From: an uncultured Chryseobacterium sp.
GTDB lineage: Bacteria > Bacteroidota > Bacteroidia > Flavobacteriales > Weeksellaceae
Length of the DNA stretch: 64,000 bases
NCBI RefSeq assembly: GCF_936933875.1
Contig: NZ_CAKZIK010000046.1
Location: 28,596-92,595, forward strand
Direction of reading: 5' to 3'
Shown piece after piece: positions 26,705 through 35,665 of this stretch. The notes beneath the pieces were generated by a model. The model ran no database searches. It had not been told where the DNA came from and worked only from the letters and a program-made list of their open reading frames with translations. Positions within the stretch are counted from its first letter, which is position 1. Each line of letters opens with the position of its first letter. The translations under genes and the position numbers were made by a program.

Positions 26705-26712
26705 CAAATATA
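26705..26712 (-). promoter_or_regulatory. -7 box of the tail-anchored protein gene
   Basis: The minus strand reads TATATTTG, an exact match, about 50 bases before ATG 26653. Confidence 0.5.
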
Positions 26713-26761
26713 CATAATTTCTATTACCTAAATCATTTAAAATCAATCTTGCTGATTAGTC

Positions 26762-27412
26762 TTAAAACACCTTCATCAACGTTTCCCACAAATGCTTCAT
26801 CGCTTGAATCATTTCTTTCGGTTGCGTAATCAAATAATAAATAACACCCGGAACTGCTGAAGATAATTCTAAAAAAAATGCTAAAATCGGCAAAATCAAA
26901 TACATCCAAATCGGGAATTTGAATTTGGTGGAAACTCCTTTCGTTGCAGAAATCCACATTTGTTTTACCCTTTCTTTGTAATGGAAAAGAATCAGAAAAC
27001 AAAGAATGAAATAAAACCCAAAACGGGTCGTAAATCCTTTCGCCATCGATTCATTCATAAAGGAAATGTCCATCAACCAAATATTGAGCGCAATTGGAAT
27101 AAACATTAACACGCCTAAAATTACGGTACGATTGTAAATCAAAAGCAAACCACAAACAATCTGCAGAATCCCGACGACACTTTTTATTGGTTCGTGGTCG
27201 AAAAGATACCACATTACGCGAAATGTGCTTAAATCTTTCAGCGGAGTTGCCAACTCCTGCGCCGAAACTCCAAATTGACCACCATCAATTAATTTTGCAT
27301 AACCATAATTGATGAAATTGAGCGCAAGAACAAATCTCGCGATTAAAATAAAATAATCGTAACCTTTGGAATTCGTGATACGGAATAATTTTTCCTTCAT
27401 TTTACTTTTCAA
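26762..27412 (-). CDS. DoxX-like membrane protein
   Basis: A 216-residue inner-membrane protein with about five membrane segments. The first segment with F-V-L-A-L-N-F-I-N-Y-G-Y-A-K-L-I-D and the following V-G-I-L-Q-I-V-C-G-L-L-L-I are the DoxX pattern. DoxX relatives are linked to quinone or thiol redox reactions and to oxidative-stress complexes. It is the last gene of the TetR-linked operon and overlaps the previous gene by 11 bases, or starts just after it if the second Met (27400) is used. Confidence 0.65.
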   Translation of the reverse strand: MKSKMKEKLFRITNSKGYDYFILIARFVLALNFINYGYAKLIDGGQFGVSAQELATPLKDLSTFRVMWYLFDHEPIKSVVGILQIVCGLLLIYNRTVILGVLMFIPIALNIWLMDISFMNESMAKGFTTRFGFYFILCFLILFHYKERVKQMWISATKGVSTKFKFPIWMYLILPILAFFLELSSAVPGVIYYLITQPKEMIQAMKHLWETLMKVF

Positions 27413-28274
27413 TTTTCACATCCACATTAATCGCAGGAACGATACTCGCAGGAAGAACTCTCCACGGTTCGAGATAACTTCTTTGAAAAGCTTTTCCTAA
27501 AAATCCTGCGCTGACAAAGAAATTGCCTTCAAAATTCCTGTCTAATGGTTGGAAACTGATAAAGTATTTCCCTTTCAGCCAAATGTTTTTCTTTGAAACA
27601 TCAAGCGTGAAAACACCGTCCTTTATCTCACTCTTCGAAATCTCAAAAACAAGGTCTTCCGAATTGATTAGTTGATTGGGTTTTCCATCTTTCTCATCAT
27701 AAATGTTGAATCTTGTAGGAAGCGGTTTGTCTAAAGTGAATTGAGCAAAATTGATATGAATCTTCAAGAGTTTTGCGTTTTTCTTCGGTTCAATCGAAAT
27801 CGCGATTTCACTTTGCGGTTGGCTGAGTTCTTCGTCGGTATAACGTTTTTTCGCTCCCACTGAATTTTTGGAGAGATAATCAATATGCAGACTTTTGGAT
27901 TTTGAGTTGTAACCCAAATTTGCATCTTTGAATTTTTTCGGCGTAATCACGATTTCAGGAATATCGCTGATTCTTTCTTCCAAGAAAATCTGATGTTTGT
28001 TTTGTGAAATAAATTTTCCTACGGAAATTTGATAGGGTTTAAATCCTGCTACTTCCACAATTAAGTTTCCACTTTTATTCACATTGGTAAAATCCAAAGA
28101 AAAGTTTCCCTTTTCATCGGCAATCGCTCCGAAAGTTTCGTTCTGAATTCCGATTTTGGCGAAAGGAACGGGTTGTTTGGTTTCGTTGGAAATGATGGTT
28201 CCGTGTATGGTTTGTGAGGAAAACCAATTGAAAAATAGGAGGAATATTAATAAATCAAGGTGTTTGAATTTCAT
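27402..28274 (-). CDS. Exported CarboxypepD_reg-like protein
   Basis: A 290-residue exported protein. The signal peptide ends N-W-F-S-S and is cleaved before Q21. An N-terminal beta-sandwich of the carboxypeptidase-regulatory-like type follows (I-H-G-T-I-I-S-N-E-T-K-Q-P-V-P-F-A-K-I, G-A-I-A-D-E-K-G-N-F-S-L, about 22-95). The remaining 190 residues are beta-rich and not recognised. Such proteins often sit in the periplasm or outer membrane. Its signal peptide is nearly the same as that of the HExxH protein gene in this operon, at DNA level too. Confidence 0.75.
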   Translation of the reverse strand: MKFKHLDLLIFLLFFNWFSSQTIHGTIISNETKQPVPFAKIGIQNETFGAIADEKGNFSLDFTNVNKSGNLIVEVAGFKPYQISVGKFISQNKHQIFLEERISDIPEIVITPKKFKDANLGYNSKSKSLHIDYLSKNSVGAKKRYTDEELSQPQSEIAISIEPKKNAKLLKIHINFAQFTLDKPLPTRFNIYDEKDGKPNQLINSEDLVFEISKSEIKDGVFTLDVSKKNIWLKGKYFISFQPLDRNFEGNFFVSAGFLGKAFQRSYLEPWRVLPASIVPAINVDVKIEK

Positions 28275-28295
28275 TTTCTTTAGTGTTTAAGCCAT

Positions 28296-29438
28296 CTAAT
28301 TTAAGTTTTGAGTCAACAAACCCTCAAGTTCTTTCTGAGAAATATTCTTCTTGATAATTTTTCCATTTTCATCTAAAAGAAAGTTGGTCGGAAAAACCTT
28401 AATTGTCCATTTAGCGGATTGTTTTGAATTTTCATCGAGATAAATTGTCCAAGGAATTTCAAACTCTTCGATTGTTTTGTGAAGATTAGGTAATGCGAAA
28501 GTTTTATCTGTCGCGATTCCTACCATTTCAAAACCTTTCGGATTAAATTTACCATAAAGTTCTTTATATTTCGGAAGTTCTTCTCTGCAAGGTTTGCAAT
28601 GGCTGAACCAAAAATCCACTAAAGTATATTTCGCTTTTGGCAGTTGAAATTTGACCGACTTTTTCTGCAAATCTGTAATTTCAGGAATTGGGAACTGATT
28701 TCCTACAGAAAAAAGTTTGGCTTCTTTTATAGCAGAAAAAAGAACTTTTGAAGAATTTTTAGATTTAATATTTTTAGAGAGATTGTTGTATGTTTTCTCA
28801 TAAATTTCTTTGTATCCATGCCGTTCAAATTTCTCCACTAATTTTCAAAAAGCAACATAAGATTCTGAATGTTTCTTTGTGTACTGAAATAATAGTTCAT
28901 CTTCTTTTGCCGAAATATTTGCTTCAAATTTTGAATGTTCCTCCCAAAATTCTTGCGGAAATTTATCCACACTTCCATATTTCTCAAAAGTGCTTTTATT
29001 ATAAAATGCTCTTTCTTCAATCTCTTTATTAACCGATAAAAAGAAACTAGTAAACTGCTTAACCTCCTTCTCAATGCTTTTATCAGAAGTTGTCACCGTA
29101 AATTTTTCTGAATCTATCGAACCTAAAATGACTTTTTGACGCGTATTATTCAGGTAAGAATTATCGCTCATAAAAAATGAGTTTTCGTTAATTTTCTCAA
29201 TAAAAATATAGGGATAGAAAAAATTATCCTCAAATTTTTTGATTTTAAAATCAAACTTTTTGTCTTTAACAGAAATCGTGTCTATCAAAGTATTTGCGGA
29301 ATAATATTTTGAATCAAATTTTGGGGCTACTAAAAGTTCATTGGATTTTCTGAAAGATGTTCCTTGAATGGAATAAGTTTGGGATAACAGAAAATTGCAT
29401 GCTAAAAAAAGTGCGCAAATGATATATTTTGTTTTCAT
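28296..29438 (-). pseudogene. TlpA-like disulfide reductase interrupted by one in-frame TGA
   Basis: One 380-codon frame is broken only at codon 198, a TGA at 28845-28847 in the context V-A-F-(stop)-K-L-V-E-K-F, where a tryptophan (TGG) would fit. The upstream part (28845-29438) has a signal peptide cleaved before Q and a DUF4369-like N-terminal domain. The downstream part (28296-28844) carries the thioredoxin domain with active site C-K-P-C (about 281-284) in F-W-F-S-H-C-K-P-C-R-E-E-L-P. An intact copy would be an outward-facing TlpA/ResA-type reductase. The downstream frame could restart at GTG 28838 but would lack an export signal. Confidence 0.85.
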
Positions 29439-29451
29439 GTAATTTTTTTTG

Positions 29452-30582
29452 TTATTTCAAATTATTTGGAAAGTCCTTTTGTTTAGAAATCTTCGCGATT
29501 CTTTTCCTTAAAACAGAATTAAGGTTTTCATTTTTCTTAAGTATTTTCGAATTTAAATATCTCAACAAATCTTCATCTGTTTTCGTGGACTTAAATGCGG
29601 AAATCAGCTCTGCTTTTCCTCCTTTTTCCAAAATCAAATCACATAAAACTGCTCCAATTACATATTGTGGATTTGTGTTTTCATCCAATTCAAAAAAGTC
29701 AAAAGGTTTTGAAAGATTGATTTCCTGATGTTTTTCTAAATATTCATTGACTCTTTTTGTGTGGTAAATCAAAGGTTTTCCCAAATGCGCTTTGTCTTTT
29801 GAAATATATGCCGAAATCCCTGTCAAAAGCAATTCGTTTGCATTGGGGAAATTTTTGTTGATGAAGTGCGTAAGCTCGTGATAGTGATTTGCTCCTGCTT
29901 TTTCCGTCGCAAAAATGAAATTATTCTTCTCTTCAAAATAGCCACATTCTTCGGACATTCCTTTGCTGAAAATAAATTCGTAGCCGAGAATATCAAAAAT
30001 GTGGTCGCAATTTTTTGCAATGAAATAAGTGAGTTTTTCGGTTTGAACATTGAAAGTTTTGCATAAATCTGAATAAAAATTTTCTGCTTCATCAATCTCG
30101 TTTTGTTTCAAATCATAATCAGGTTGATAAATATATTTGATGTTTTTTGAGTTGGTCGATTTCCAATTTTTAGTAATTTCAAAAAGATAATTGGAGAGTT
30201 TGACCTGATTTCCTTCTTTAATCGCAACAACATTCGTAATGGCAAAAACATCTTTATTTTCCTGTTCAAAAAGCGATTTTATCAAATATTTATTCTCGGA
30301 AATTCGAATGATACTCAAAATCCGATTGTCAAAACCCCAATTCATAAGCGATGGATTTAGAATTCCTTCCATATCCAAAACATTGAAGTTTGAAAGATTC
30401 TTCGTTTCACTTTCAGCCCAAAAATCTTTGGAATCACTTTTAAGATAGGATTGCCATAATTCCACAATTGATTTTGTGTCACTGTTGTTAAGGTTTACAT
30501 TGAAGTTTGTGGTAAAAGTTTGTGAGGAAAACCAATTGGAAAACAAAAGGATTATTAGAAAACAAAGAGTTTTAAATTTCAT
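29452..30582 (-). CDS. Exported HExxH metalloprotease-like protein
   Basis: A 376-residue exported protein, signal peptide ending N-W-F-S-S before Q21. The middle holds a zinc motif H235-E236-L-T-H239 in A-G-A-N-H-Y-H-E-L-T-H-F, with a possible third ligand in the following N-E-L-L-L-T-G-I-S-A-Y segment, as in gluzincin proteases. No named peptidase family was recognised. The rest is polar. Position in an operon of exported hydrolases suggests work on proteins or peptides in the periplasm. Catalysis is inferred from the motif only. Confidence 0.7.
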   Translation of the reverse strand: MKFKTLCFLIILLFSNWFSSQTFTTNFNVNLNNSDTKSIVELWQSYLKSDSKDFWAESETKNLSNFNVLDMEGILNPSLMNWGFDNRILSIIRISENKYLIKSLFEQENKDVFAITNVVAIKEGNQVKLSNYLFEITKNWKSTNSKNIKYIYQPDYDLKQNEIDEAENFYSDLCKTFNVQTEKLTYFIAKNCDHIFDILGYEFIFSKGMSEECGYFEEKNNFIFATEKAGANHYHELTHFINKNFPNANELLLTGISAYISKDKAHLGKPLIYHTKRVNEYLEKHQEINLSKPFDFFELDENTNPQYVIGAVLCDLILEKGGKAELISAFKSTKTDEDLLRYLNSKILKKNENLNSVLRKRIAKISKQKDFPNNLK

Positions 30583-30606
30583 TATTTATTGTTTTTGGTT
30601 AAGTTT

Positions 30607-31623
30607 TTACTTTAAAGTCCATTCAACAAAATCATTCATTACTTCTTTCCAATGTGGTTTGTCGTGGTTTGCTCTTCCATTTTCATCTACTTGAAAAAAA
30701 TTATGTTCAAGGTTTAAATATCTTTTATAAGTCAAATTATTTTTATGATTTCTGATAAAATATAACGGAACCAAATCACATAAATCACTTGCAATGTCGT
30801 TGGTTCCATACGCCAAATAAATCGGCTTTTCAATTGCTAACCAATCATCAATTAAAGGTTCTGAAAATGATTTCCAAGCAATTAAACCCAAATTTGTTTT
30901 TAGTTTTTCGGGGTTATGCGCGTCACGATAAATTGCATATTGTTCCTCAATTTCTATATCTGCTTTTTCCCAACTTATTTTTTTACTTTCTGCATCTTTT
31001 CGCGAATCTCTTATGTTTTGGTCAATTCTTCCAAAAGGATTTGCGCCAAACAAACCCAATTTTGATTCTGCTTTATAATTTTTTTCAACTTTTGTGGCGA
31101 CTTTTGAACCTTGTGAATGTCCTGCAACAATTAATTTCGATTTATCAACCCACTTTTGTTTCTTTAAAAAATTCAAAACTTTTATCGCACGGTTTGTATA
31201 ATTTTCTAAAAAATCTGCCTTCTGAAATTCTTCTGTGGGCATATTTTTGTCTTTAGAATTTCCAAAATACCAATACGAGTCATTTAATTGATTTTCTTCT
31301 GCAATTAATGGAGTTTTGGGCATTGAAATAACCACCAAATGATAATATTTCTTGATTTTTTCTACATCAAAATTTGTAATTCCTCCGCCAATTAACCAAG
31401 TTCCTTCTTTTGAATTTACATAGAGCGGATAAGGGAGCGAACCTTGACACCAAAGAAAAACAGGTTTTTTACTTTCAAGTTTTGTATCAAAAACGATAAA
31501 ATCTATATTTTCATTTTTGTTAGGAATTTGAAAACTTGTTGATTCTCCATTAATCACATTTCCTTTCTGTCCGAAAATAAAATTGAAGGTTAGAAATGTA
31601 AAAAAGATAAGGTAAAATTTCAT
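30607..31623 (-). CDS. Exported alpha/beta hydrolase
   Basis: A 338-residue exported protein with signal peptide ending F-I-F-G before Q19. It has an alpha/beta-hydrolase fold: nucleophile elbow G-H-S170-Q-G in L-I-V-A-G-H-S-Q-G-S-K, a later acidic strand I-Y-L-A-Y-G-T-N-D, and a histidine in L-N-L-E-H-N-F-F near the C-terminus, which together complete a Ser-Asp-His triad. Substrate unknown: esterase, peptidase or acyl hydrolase are all possible. Lies between the HExxH protein and the retropepsin-like protein. Confidence 0.8.
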   Translation of the reverse strand: MKFYLIFFTFLTFNFIFGQKGNVINGESTSFQIPNKNENIDFIVFDTKLESKKPVFLWCQGSLPYPLYVNSKEGTWLIGGGITNFDVEKIKKYYHLVVISMPKTPLIAEENQLNDSYWYFGNSKDKNMPTEEFQKADFLENYTNRAIKVLNFLKKQKWVDKSKLIVAGHSQGSKVATKVEKNYKAESKLGLFGANPFGRIDQNIRDSRKDAESKKISWEKADIEIEEQYAIYRDAHNPEKLKTNLGLIAWKSFSEPLIDDWLAIEKPIYLAYGTNDIASDLCDLVPLYFIRNHKNNLTYKRYLNLEHNFFQVDENGRANHDKPHWKEVMNDFVEWTLK

Positions 31624-31628
31624 AGATT

Positions 31629-32786
31629 TTAGTTTAATTTTTCCGCATATTCCTCCTTAAAATGCTTATTCGGTTTCAGATAAACCACATTATTCTGAAA
31701 ATCCAAAATCGCATTGAACCTTTTCAAAATCTCGTTTCCTAAAAAATTTGTTTTGAAACCCGCAGGTTTGTTATAAGAATTTATTTGTGCGGGAACGCTT
31801 TTTAAAACATATTTTCCAAAATGTAGTTTCGGAAGCAAAACCGTTTTTACGGGGATTTCCTCATTCTGACTGTTATACATTTTTGTTTCCTTGATTAGTT
31901 TAAAGTCTTCATTTCCTAAACTATTTTCTTTCAAAATGTCATTATCCAACATTACCGCTCTTTGATAACCGCTGTCAAAAAGATAGCGAGTTTTATGTTT
32001 TTTGCCGTTTTGTTCTAAATCAAGATAAATACAAAAGTGTTCACGCATTAATTCCATATCAAACCTTTCGTAATCTTTACTGATTTTGGGAAGTTTAGAA
32101 TGGGCAATCATCAAATTCTTATCATAATCGATTTCTAAAACTTTTCCGTCGAAAGCATTCCAACCAAACATTCCGTCTGTTTCTTGTCCTGTAGTATCGA
32201 TGGGATAAATCTGCTGATGTTTCCATTCGAGATTTCCGATTTTGAAATGGTTGTCACTAATGTCGTTCATCGTCAACTTTTTTCCTTCGGGATTTAGAAA
32301 CTTTTTTATGGATGATTTTATCAAATAAAAATCTATCGAACCTGTATCGAAAGTGAGAAAAATAGTGTCTTTTTTATTGAGAACCGATTTTACTTTGATA
32401 TTGTTGAACTCCGTAATTTGAAAGAGAATTGTATCTCGTAAGACAGGTTTCGCCTTGGAAAAGTTTACAATTTCGGGACTTTCAAATGTCGTGTGGCAAG
32501 AATCTTTCCCTTTCAATAAAACAATGAAATCAAATTTTTGCTTTGGTTTTAGTTTAACTTCAATAGAATCGATATCTGTAACAAGTTTTACCGATTTTGT
32601 TTTGGCGATTTTTCCTGTGGTGTACACATCGGGTTTCAGTTTTGGGTTTAATGTCCAATCCGTTATTATTTCGCCGCTTTCAATGATTTTTACATTTTGG
32701 GAATTGGATTTGATGATGGGAAGTTTCTTTTGGGAGAAACTGAAATTTATTACGATGAGAAAAAGTAGAAATAGAATTTTTTTCAT
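31629..32786 (-). CDS. Exported retropepsin-like aspartyl protease
   Basis: A 385-residue exported protein, signal peptide ending F-S-F-S before Q19. It has two aspartyl-protease lobes: D-T-G at 147-149 in F-L-T-F-D-T-G-S, and D-S-G at 271-273 in Y-L-F-D-S-G-Y, each followed by the usual hydrophobic-G-N-E-like strand (for example F-L-G-N-E-I-L-K-R-F). This is the clan AA pattern seen in Bacteroidota periplasmic proteases. Only six bases separate it from the hydrolase gene. Confidence 0.8.
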   Translation of the reverse strand: MKKILFLLFLIVINFSFSQKKLPIIKSNSQNVKIIESGEIITDWTLNPKLKPDVYTTGKIAKTKSVKLVTDIDSIEVKLKPKQKFDFIVLLKGKDSCHTTFESPEIVNFSKAKPVLRDTILFQITEFNNIKVKSVLNKKDTIFLTFDTGSIDFYLIKSSIKKFLNPEGKKLTMNDISDNHFKIGNLEWKHQQIYPIDTTGQETDGMFGWNAFDGKVLEIDYDKNLMIAHSKLPKISKDYERFDMELMREHFCIYLDLEQNGKKHKTRYLFDSGYQRAVMLDNDILKENSLGNEDFKLIKETKMYNSQNEEIPVKTVLLPKLHFGKYVLKSVPAQINSYNKPAGFKTNFLGNEILKRFNAILDFQNNVVYLKPNKHFKEEYAEKLN

Positions 32787-32794
32787 TAAGATAC

Positions 32795-33523
32795 TTAAAT
32801 AGTATTATTGTTCGTGTAAAATTCAATTATCTCGGATTTCTGCAGAAGTTGCTCCATATACTTTTTAAGATTTTCAGTAGTTAAATCCTGATTTTCTTTT
32901 ATTTGAATACTTCGCAAACTACCATCTTTTTGTGGTGCAATAAGAATAATTTTACCATATTTCAAATTATATAGTTTCATATTCACAATTGCAAACTGTT
33001 CATTTTCAATTGTGATGAATGCAGAAAAATCAATCTGATTATTTTTGGTTTTAATATAACCTTGTCCAATTGCATCGGGAAAGTTTCTTGAAACGATTTG
33101 TGATTTCATCGATGAAAAGTCTTTATCATCAATAAAGTCAGTTAAAACCGCAATGGTAAAAAAGACATTATCTTTTTCTTTTACTCTATATTTATTCAGT
33201 TTACTCTTACCTTCAAAAAAACTTGTATAAACTACCTTTTTGCCGTTCACATCAATTCCGTAGAAGTTTCCAAGTGTTCCAATTCCTGCAAAGGTGTTTT
33301 TACTAATGCTGTCATAATCGGGATATGGAAAAATGCCGTATGTAAATGGCCCCATTTTTTCACCTTTAATTGCCAATTCTTCTTTTACTCTATTAAAATC
33401 GAGCGCATTATTTTGGTTCTGAACCTCTAGTTGTTTTTCTCTGACTTTCGAGATTACATCGTAGTTTTGCGCACTACAGGAAATTGCAAAAAGTGCAAAA
33501 AACAGAAAGTGGATTAATTTCAT
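32795..33523 (-). CDS. Putative lipoprotein of unknown function
   Basis: A 242-residue protein with a lipobox F-A-I-S-C and lipidated C16, followed by S-A-Q-N. The mature part is about 225 residues, mixed alpha and beta, with no motif I recognise; K-M-G-P-F-T-Y-G-I-F-P-Y is the most distinctive stretch. It is transcribed with its neighbours, eight bases upstream of the retropepsin-like gene, and probably sits at the outer membrane as part of the same system. Confidence 0.7.
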   Translation of the reverse strand: MKLIHFLFFALFAISCSAQNYDVISKVREKQLEVQNQNNALDFNRVKEELAIKGEKMGPFTYGIFPYPDYDSISKNTFAGIGTLGNFYGIDVNGKKVVYTSFFEGKSKLNKYRVKEKDNVFFTIAVLTDFIDDKDFSSMKSQIVSRNFPDAIGQGYIKTKNNQIDFSAFITIENEQFAIVNMKLYNLKYGKIILIAPQKDGSLRSIQIKENQDLTTENLKKYMEQLLQKSEIIEFYTNNNTI

Positions 33524-33546
33524 ATCAATTTTTAAAGAATTATCAA

Positions 33547-34392
33547 TTATTTATTCGGATACACAATCGCCTTATCCAATTCAATTGGATTATTAAACTT
33601 CTTCAATTGAGTTCGCAACGATTCATTTATCTCTCTTTGGTTTTTCGAGTTCACCACAGTTCCATCGTTTAGAAAGAATTCGGAATTATTTGATGAACCA
33701 CTTGCATTTTTAATGAAATTCACAGGAGAATCATAGTAAGAAAGTTTGGAACTTTTGTATTTTTCCCAAGTTACAGGAACGCTCATTTTTTTCGACATTT
33801 CAATGAATTGGTTTTCTTGCGATTCTTTATAGTTTTCAGATTTTACCAATGAAAATTTATAGTTTTCTTTGTCGTCTTCGAGTTCTACAATTAATCCGGG
33901 CAATCCGTGAAATTTATATGGACCTTCCTGAAATGGGATTTCCTTTGCAAACCAAGCAATCCAATTTCTTTTCCCCCAATTTGTGGTGGCTTTTTGTAAT
34001 GTCAAACCATTGATAACTTTCTTTTCATCCGATAATTTCCAATTTTGGGAATCTTTAGATTTTAGGTTTAAAACCGTGTTTTCAAGCAAATCATATTCTT
34101 CAAATTCTTGGCTTCCCTTTTTGTGCGAAATAATATTTGAAGTATTGAGTTTAATGTCTATTGGAAAAGGAATATTGTTGTTAATCAACGAATCTGCAAC
34201 GAAAAAATCACGTGAATAATAATCGGAATGCGTCACAAAAATATCCAAATTCCAATTTTCTTTGGTCATCAAAGTGGAAGTAGAATCTTTTTTATATTCC
34301 ACATCATAGATGAAACGGTGCGTTTGTGAATTTGCTAGAAAACCAAAAAACGCAAATAATATCAGTAATTTATTCTTCATCGGCTTTTTCAT
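33547..34392 (-). CDS. GLPGLI family exported protein
   Basis: A 281-residue exported protein; signal peptide cleaved before Q near residue 23. The motif that names the family, G-L-P-G-L-I, stands at 163-168 in F-H-G-L-P-G-L-I-V-E-L. GLPGLI proteins are widespread in Flavobacteriia and often lie beside CarboxypepD_reg-like proteins, as here, but their role is unknown. The start overlaps the previous gene by 23 bases; a second Met at 34380 gives a shorter signal peptide and an 11-base overlap. Confidence 0.85.
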   Translation of the reverse strand: MKKPMKNKLLILFAFFGFLANSQTHRFIYDVEYKKDSTSTLMTKENWNLDIFVTHSDYYSRDFFVADSLINNNIPFPIDIKLNTSNIISHKKGSQEFEEYDLLENTVLNLKSKDSQNWKLSDEKKVINGLTLQKATTNWGKRNWIAWFAKEIPFQEGPYKFHGLPGLIVELEDDKENYKFSLVKSENYKESQENQFIEMSKKMSVPVTWEKYKSSKLSYYDSPVNFIKNASGSSNNSEFFLNDGTVVNSKNQREINESLRTQLKKFNNPIELDKAIVYPNK

Positions 34393-35536
34393 TTATGAAT
34401 TGTTCTTCTTCTTTACTTAAAAGTATTTCGCCTTTGTCATCGGAAACTTTCATTTTGTTCCAAAAGGATTTATAGATTTCCACAGGATTTTCCACACCTT
34501 TTGCTTCGGTTGCTTTGAAATTTCTAAAAATAATTTCTCTCGCAGAACGGAATTCAAAAGTTTTTGTATCCGTAATCGTTTTAAATCCTTCTGCAACAAC
34601 ACTCACTTTTGAGGGAACATATTTTTCTCCATTTTTATAAAACTCGAAAAGGACTGTTCCATCGCCGAGTTGTCGCGAATATTCTTTTCCGTTTTCATCT
34701 TTCAATTTTTCGGGAAGAAATTTGCTTTGGCTAAAACTCATTTCATAATAAGTAATCGCTTTGTCTTTTTCGTTGTAATTGATTTTTCCTTTGTATAAAA
34801 GATTTTCATCGGTTTTTACCGAAAATGAGATTTCCTGTTCATCACCATTTTCGTAAATTAATCTTCCAGTTGTAACTGATTTTTTCAACCCTATAAAGCG
34901 ATTCAATCTGAAAAGTTCATAACTAAAAAAGAGATTTCCGATATAATCGTGACCTTGATTTTGTTTTTTTACCTTAATAAAATTTTCATAAGGTTTTGAT
35001 TTCAAATATCTTAAATCATCGATTTGCAATTGGACAAAATTGTCAAACTTATTGCTGAATGCTTCCTTTGCATTGTAACTTCCATCTCTGCTCCAAAATT
35101 TTCCGTCTGCAATCATCAACAGTTTCATATCGTTGTTTTCAAATGCTCTCTGCTTAATTGTAACATCGTAAATTGCTGATTTGTCATAATAAATATCGGA
35201 ATATCGGTTGGACACTTCTTTGAAAATTTTTTTCACATCGATATTTACAATCTTCACTTCCTCGATGTCCTGATAAAGTGGCTTCAAAGAAATTATTTCC
35301 GAAACTTTGTTCAATTTTTCAGTTAGATAACCTGATTTTGAAATTTCTAAATCCTTTACATTTTCAGGAATTAAGGCGAAACCATCGTCATTGGAATAGA
35401 CCACTTCATTGGAGAAAAGAAGACGCACATTAGAAATCGGTTTCGAATCTTGTGAATCGACAATTTTGATTTTCTTCAGATTTTGCGAGAACATTAATCC
35501 GCTGAAGAGGAAAAGTAATAATTGAAAATATTTCAT
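34370..35536 (-). CDS. Exported CarboxypepD_reg-like protein, first gene of the operon
   Basis: A 388-residue exported protein; signal peptide ending S-G-L-M-F-S before Q. A short beta-sandwich domain (I-K-I-V-D-S-Q-D-S-K-P-I-S-N-V-R-L-L-F, about 20-80) is followed by a beta-rich body of about 300 residues without a recognised domain, resembling the DUF5686-like architecture of Bacteroidota. The frame opens upstream at 35575, but that start lies beyond the promoter and has no signal peptide at its end, so ATG 35536 is used. It heads the operon under the TetR-linked promoter. Confidence 0.75.
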   Translation of the reverse strand: MKYFQLLLFLFSGLMFSQNLKKIKIVDSQDSKPISNVRLLFSNEVVYSNDDGFALIPENVKDLEISKSGYLTEKLNKVSEIISLKPLYQDIEEVKIVNIDVKKIFKEVSNRYSDIYYDKSAIYDVTIKQRAFENNDMKLLMIADGKFWSRDGSYNAKEAFSNKFDNFVQLQIDDLRYLKSKPYENFIKVKKQNQGHDYIGNLFFSYELFRLNRFIGLKKSVTTGRLIYENGDEQEISFSVKTDENLLYKGKINYNEKDKAITYYEMSFSQSKFLPEKLKDENGKEYSRQLGDGTVLFEFYKNGEKYVPSKVSVVAEGFKTITDTKTFEFRSAREIIFRNFKATEAKGVENPVEIYKSFWNKMKVSDDKGEILLSKEEEQFINEKADEE

Positions 35537-35555
35537 TCTAATCAGTTTACAAAAG

Positions 35556-35563
35556 CAAATATA
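35556..35563 (-). promoter_or_regulatory. -7 box of the exported-protein operon
   Basis: The minus strand reads TATATTTG, an exact TAnnTTTG match, 20 bases before ATG 35536. Operator candidate 1 lies immediately upstream, where it would block the -33 region. Confidence 0.65.
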
Positions 35564-35569
35564 TAAACA

Positions 35570-35588
35570 TTTCACAACGCTGTGATTT
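35570..35588. promoter_or_regulatory. TetR operator candidate 1
   Basis: TTTCACAACGCTGTGATTT, containing the inverted repeat TCACA-N4-TGTGA. A second near copy lies 34 bases away at 35604-35622 in the same intergenic region. Confidence 0.6.
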
Positions 35589-35603
35589 GAAAATTGTTAA
35601 ACT

Positions 35604-35622
35604 TTTCACAATAGTGCGAAAT
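35604..35622. promoter_or_regulatory. TetR operator candidate 2
   Basis: TTTCACAATAGTGCGAAAT. It shares TTTCACAA, TG and GA with candidate 1 at the same spacing, and has imperfect dyad symmetry (TTTC...GAAA). It lies upstream of the regulator's own -7 box. Confidence 0.6.
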
Positions 35623-35640
35623 AAAGATTTGAAAATGATG

Positions 35641-35648
35641 TAAATTTG
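35641..35648 (+). promoter_or_regulatory. -7 box of the TetR gene
   Basis: TAAATTTG, an exact match, ending 17 bases before ATG 35666. Confidence 0.6.
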
Positions 35649-35665
35649 TACAAAACGCAACATCA

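Noticed and set aside
28845..28847. TGA as selenocysteine or a programmed read-through codon in the TlpA-like gene
   Set aside because: The context fits tryptophan, no selenocysteine hairpin was recognised after it, and the redox site is the separate C-K-P-C 80 residues on.
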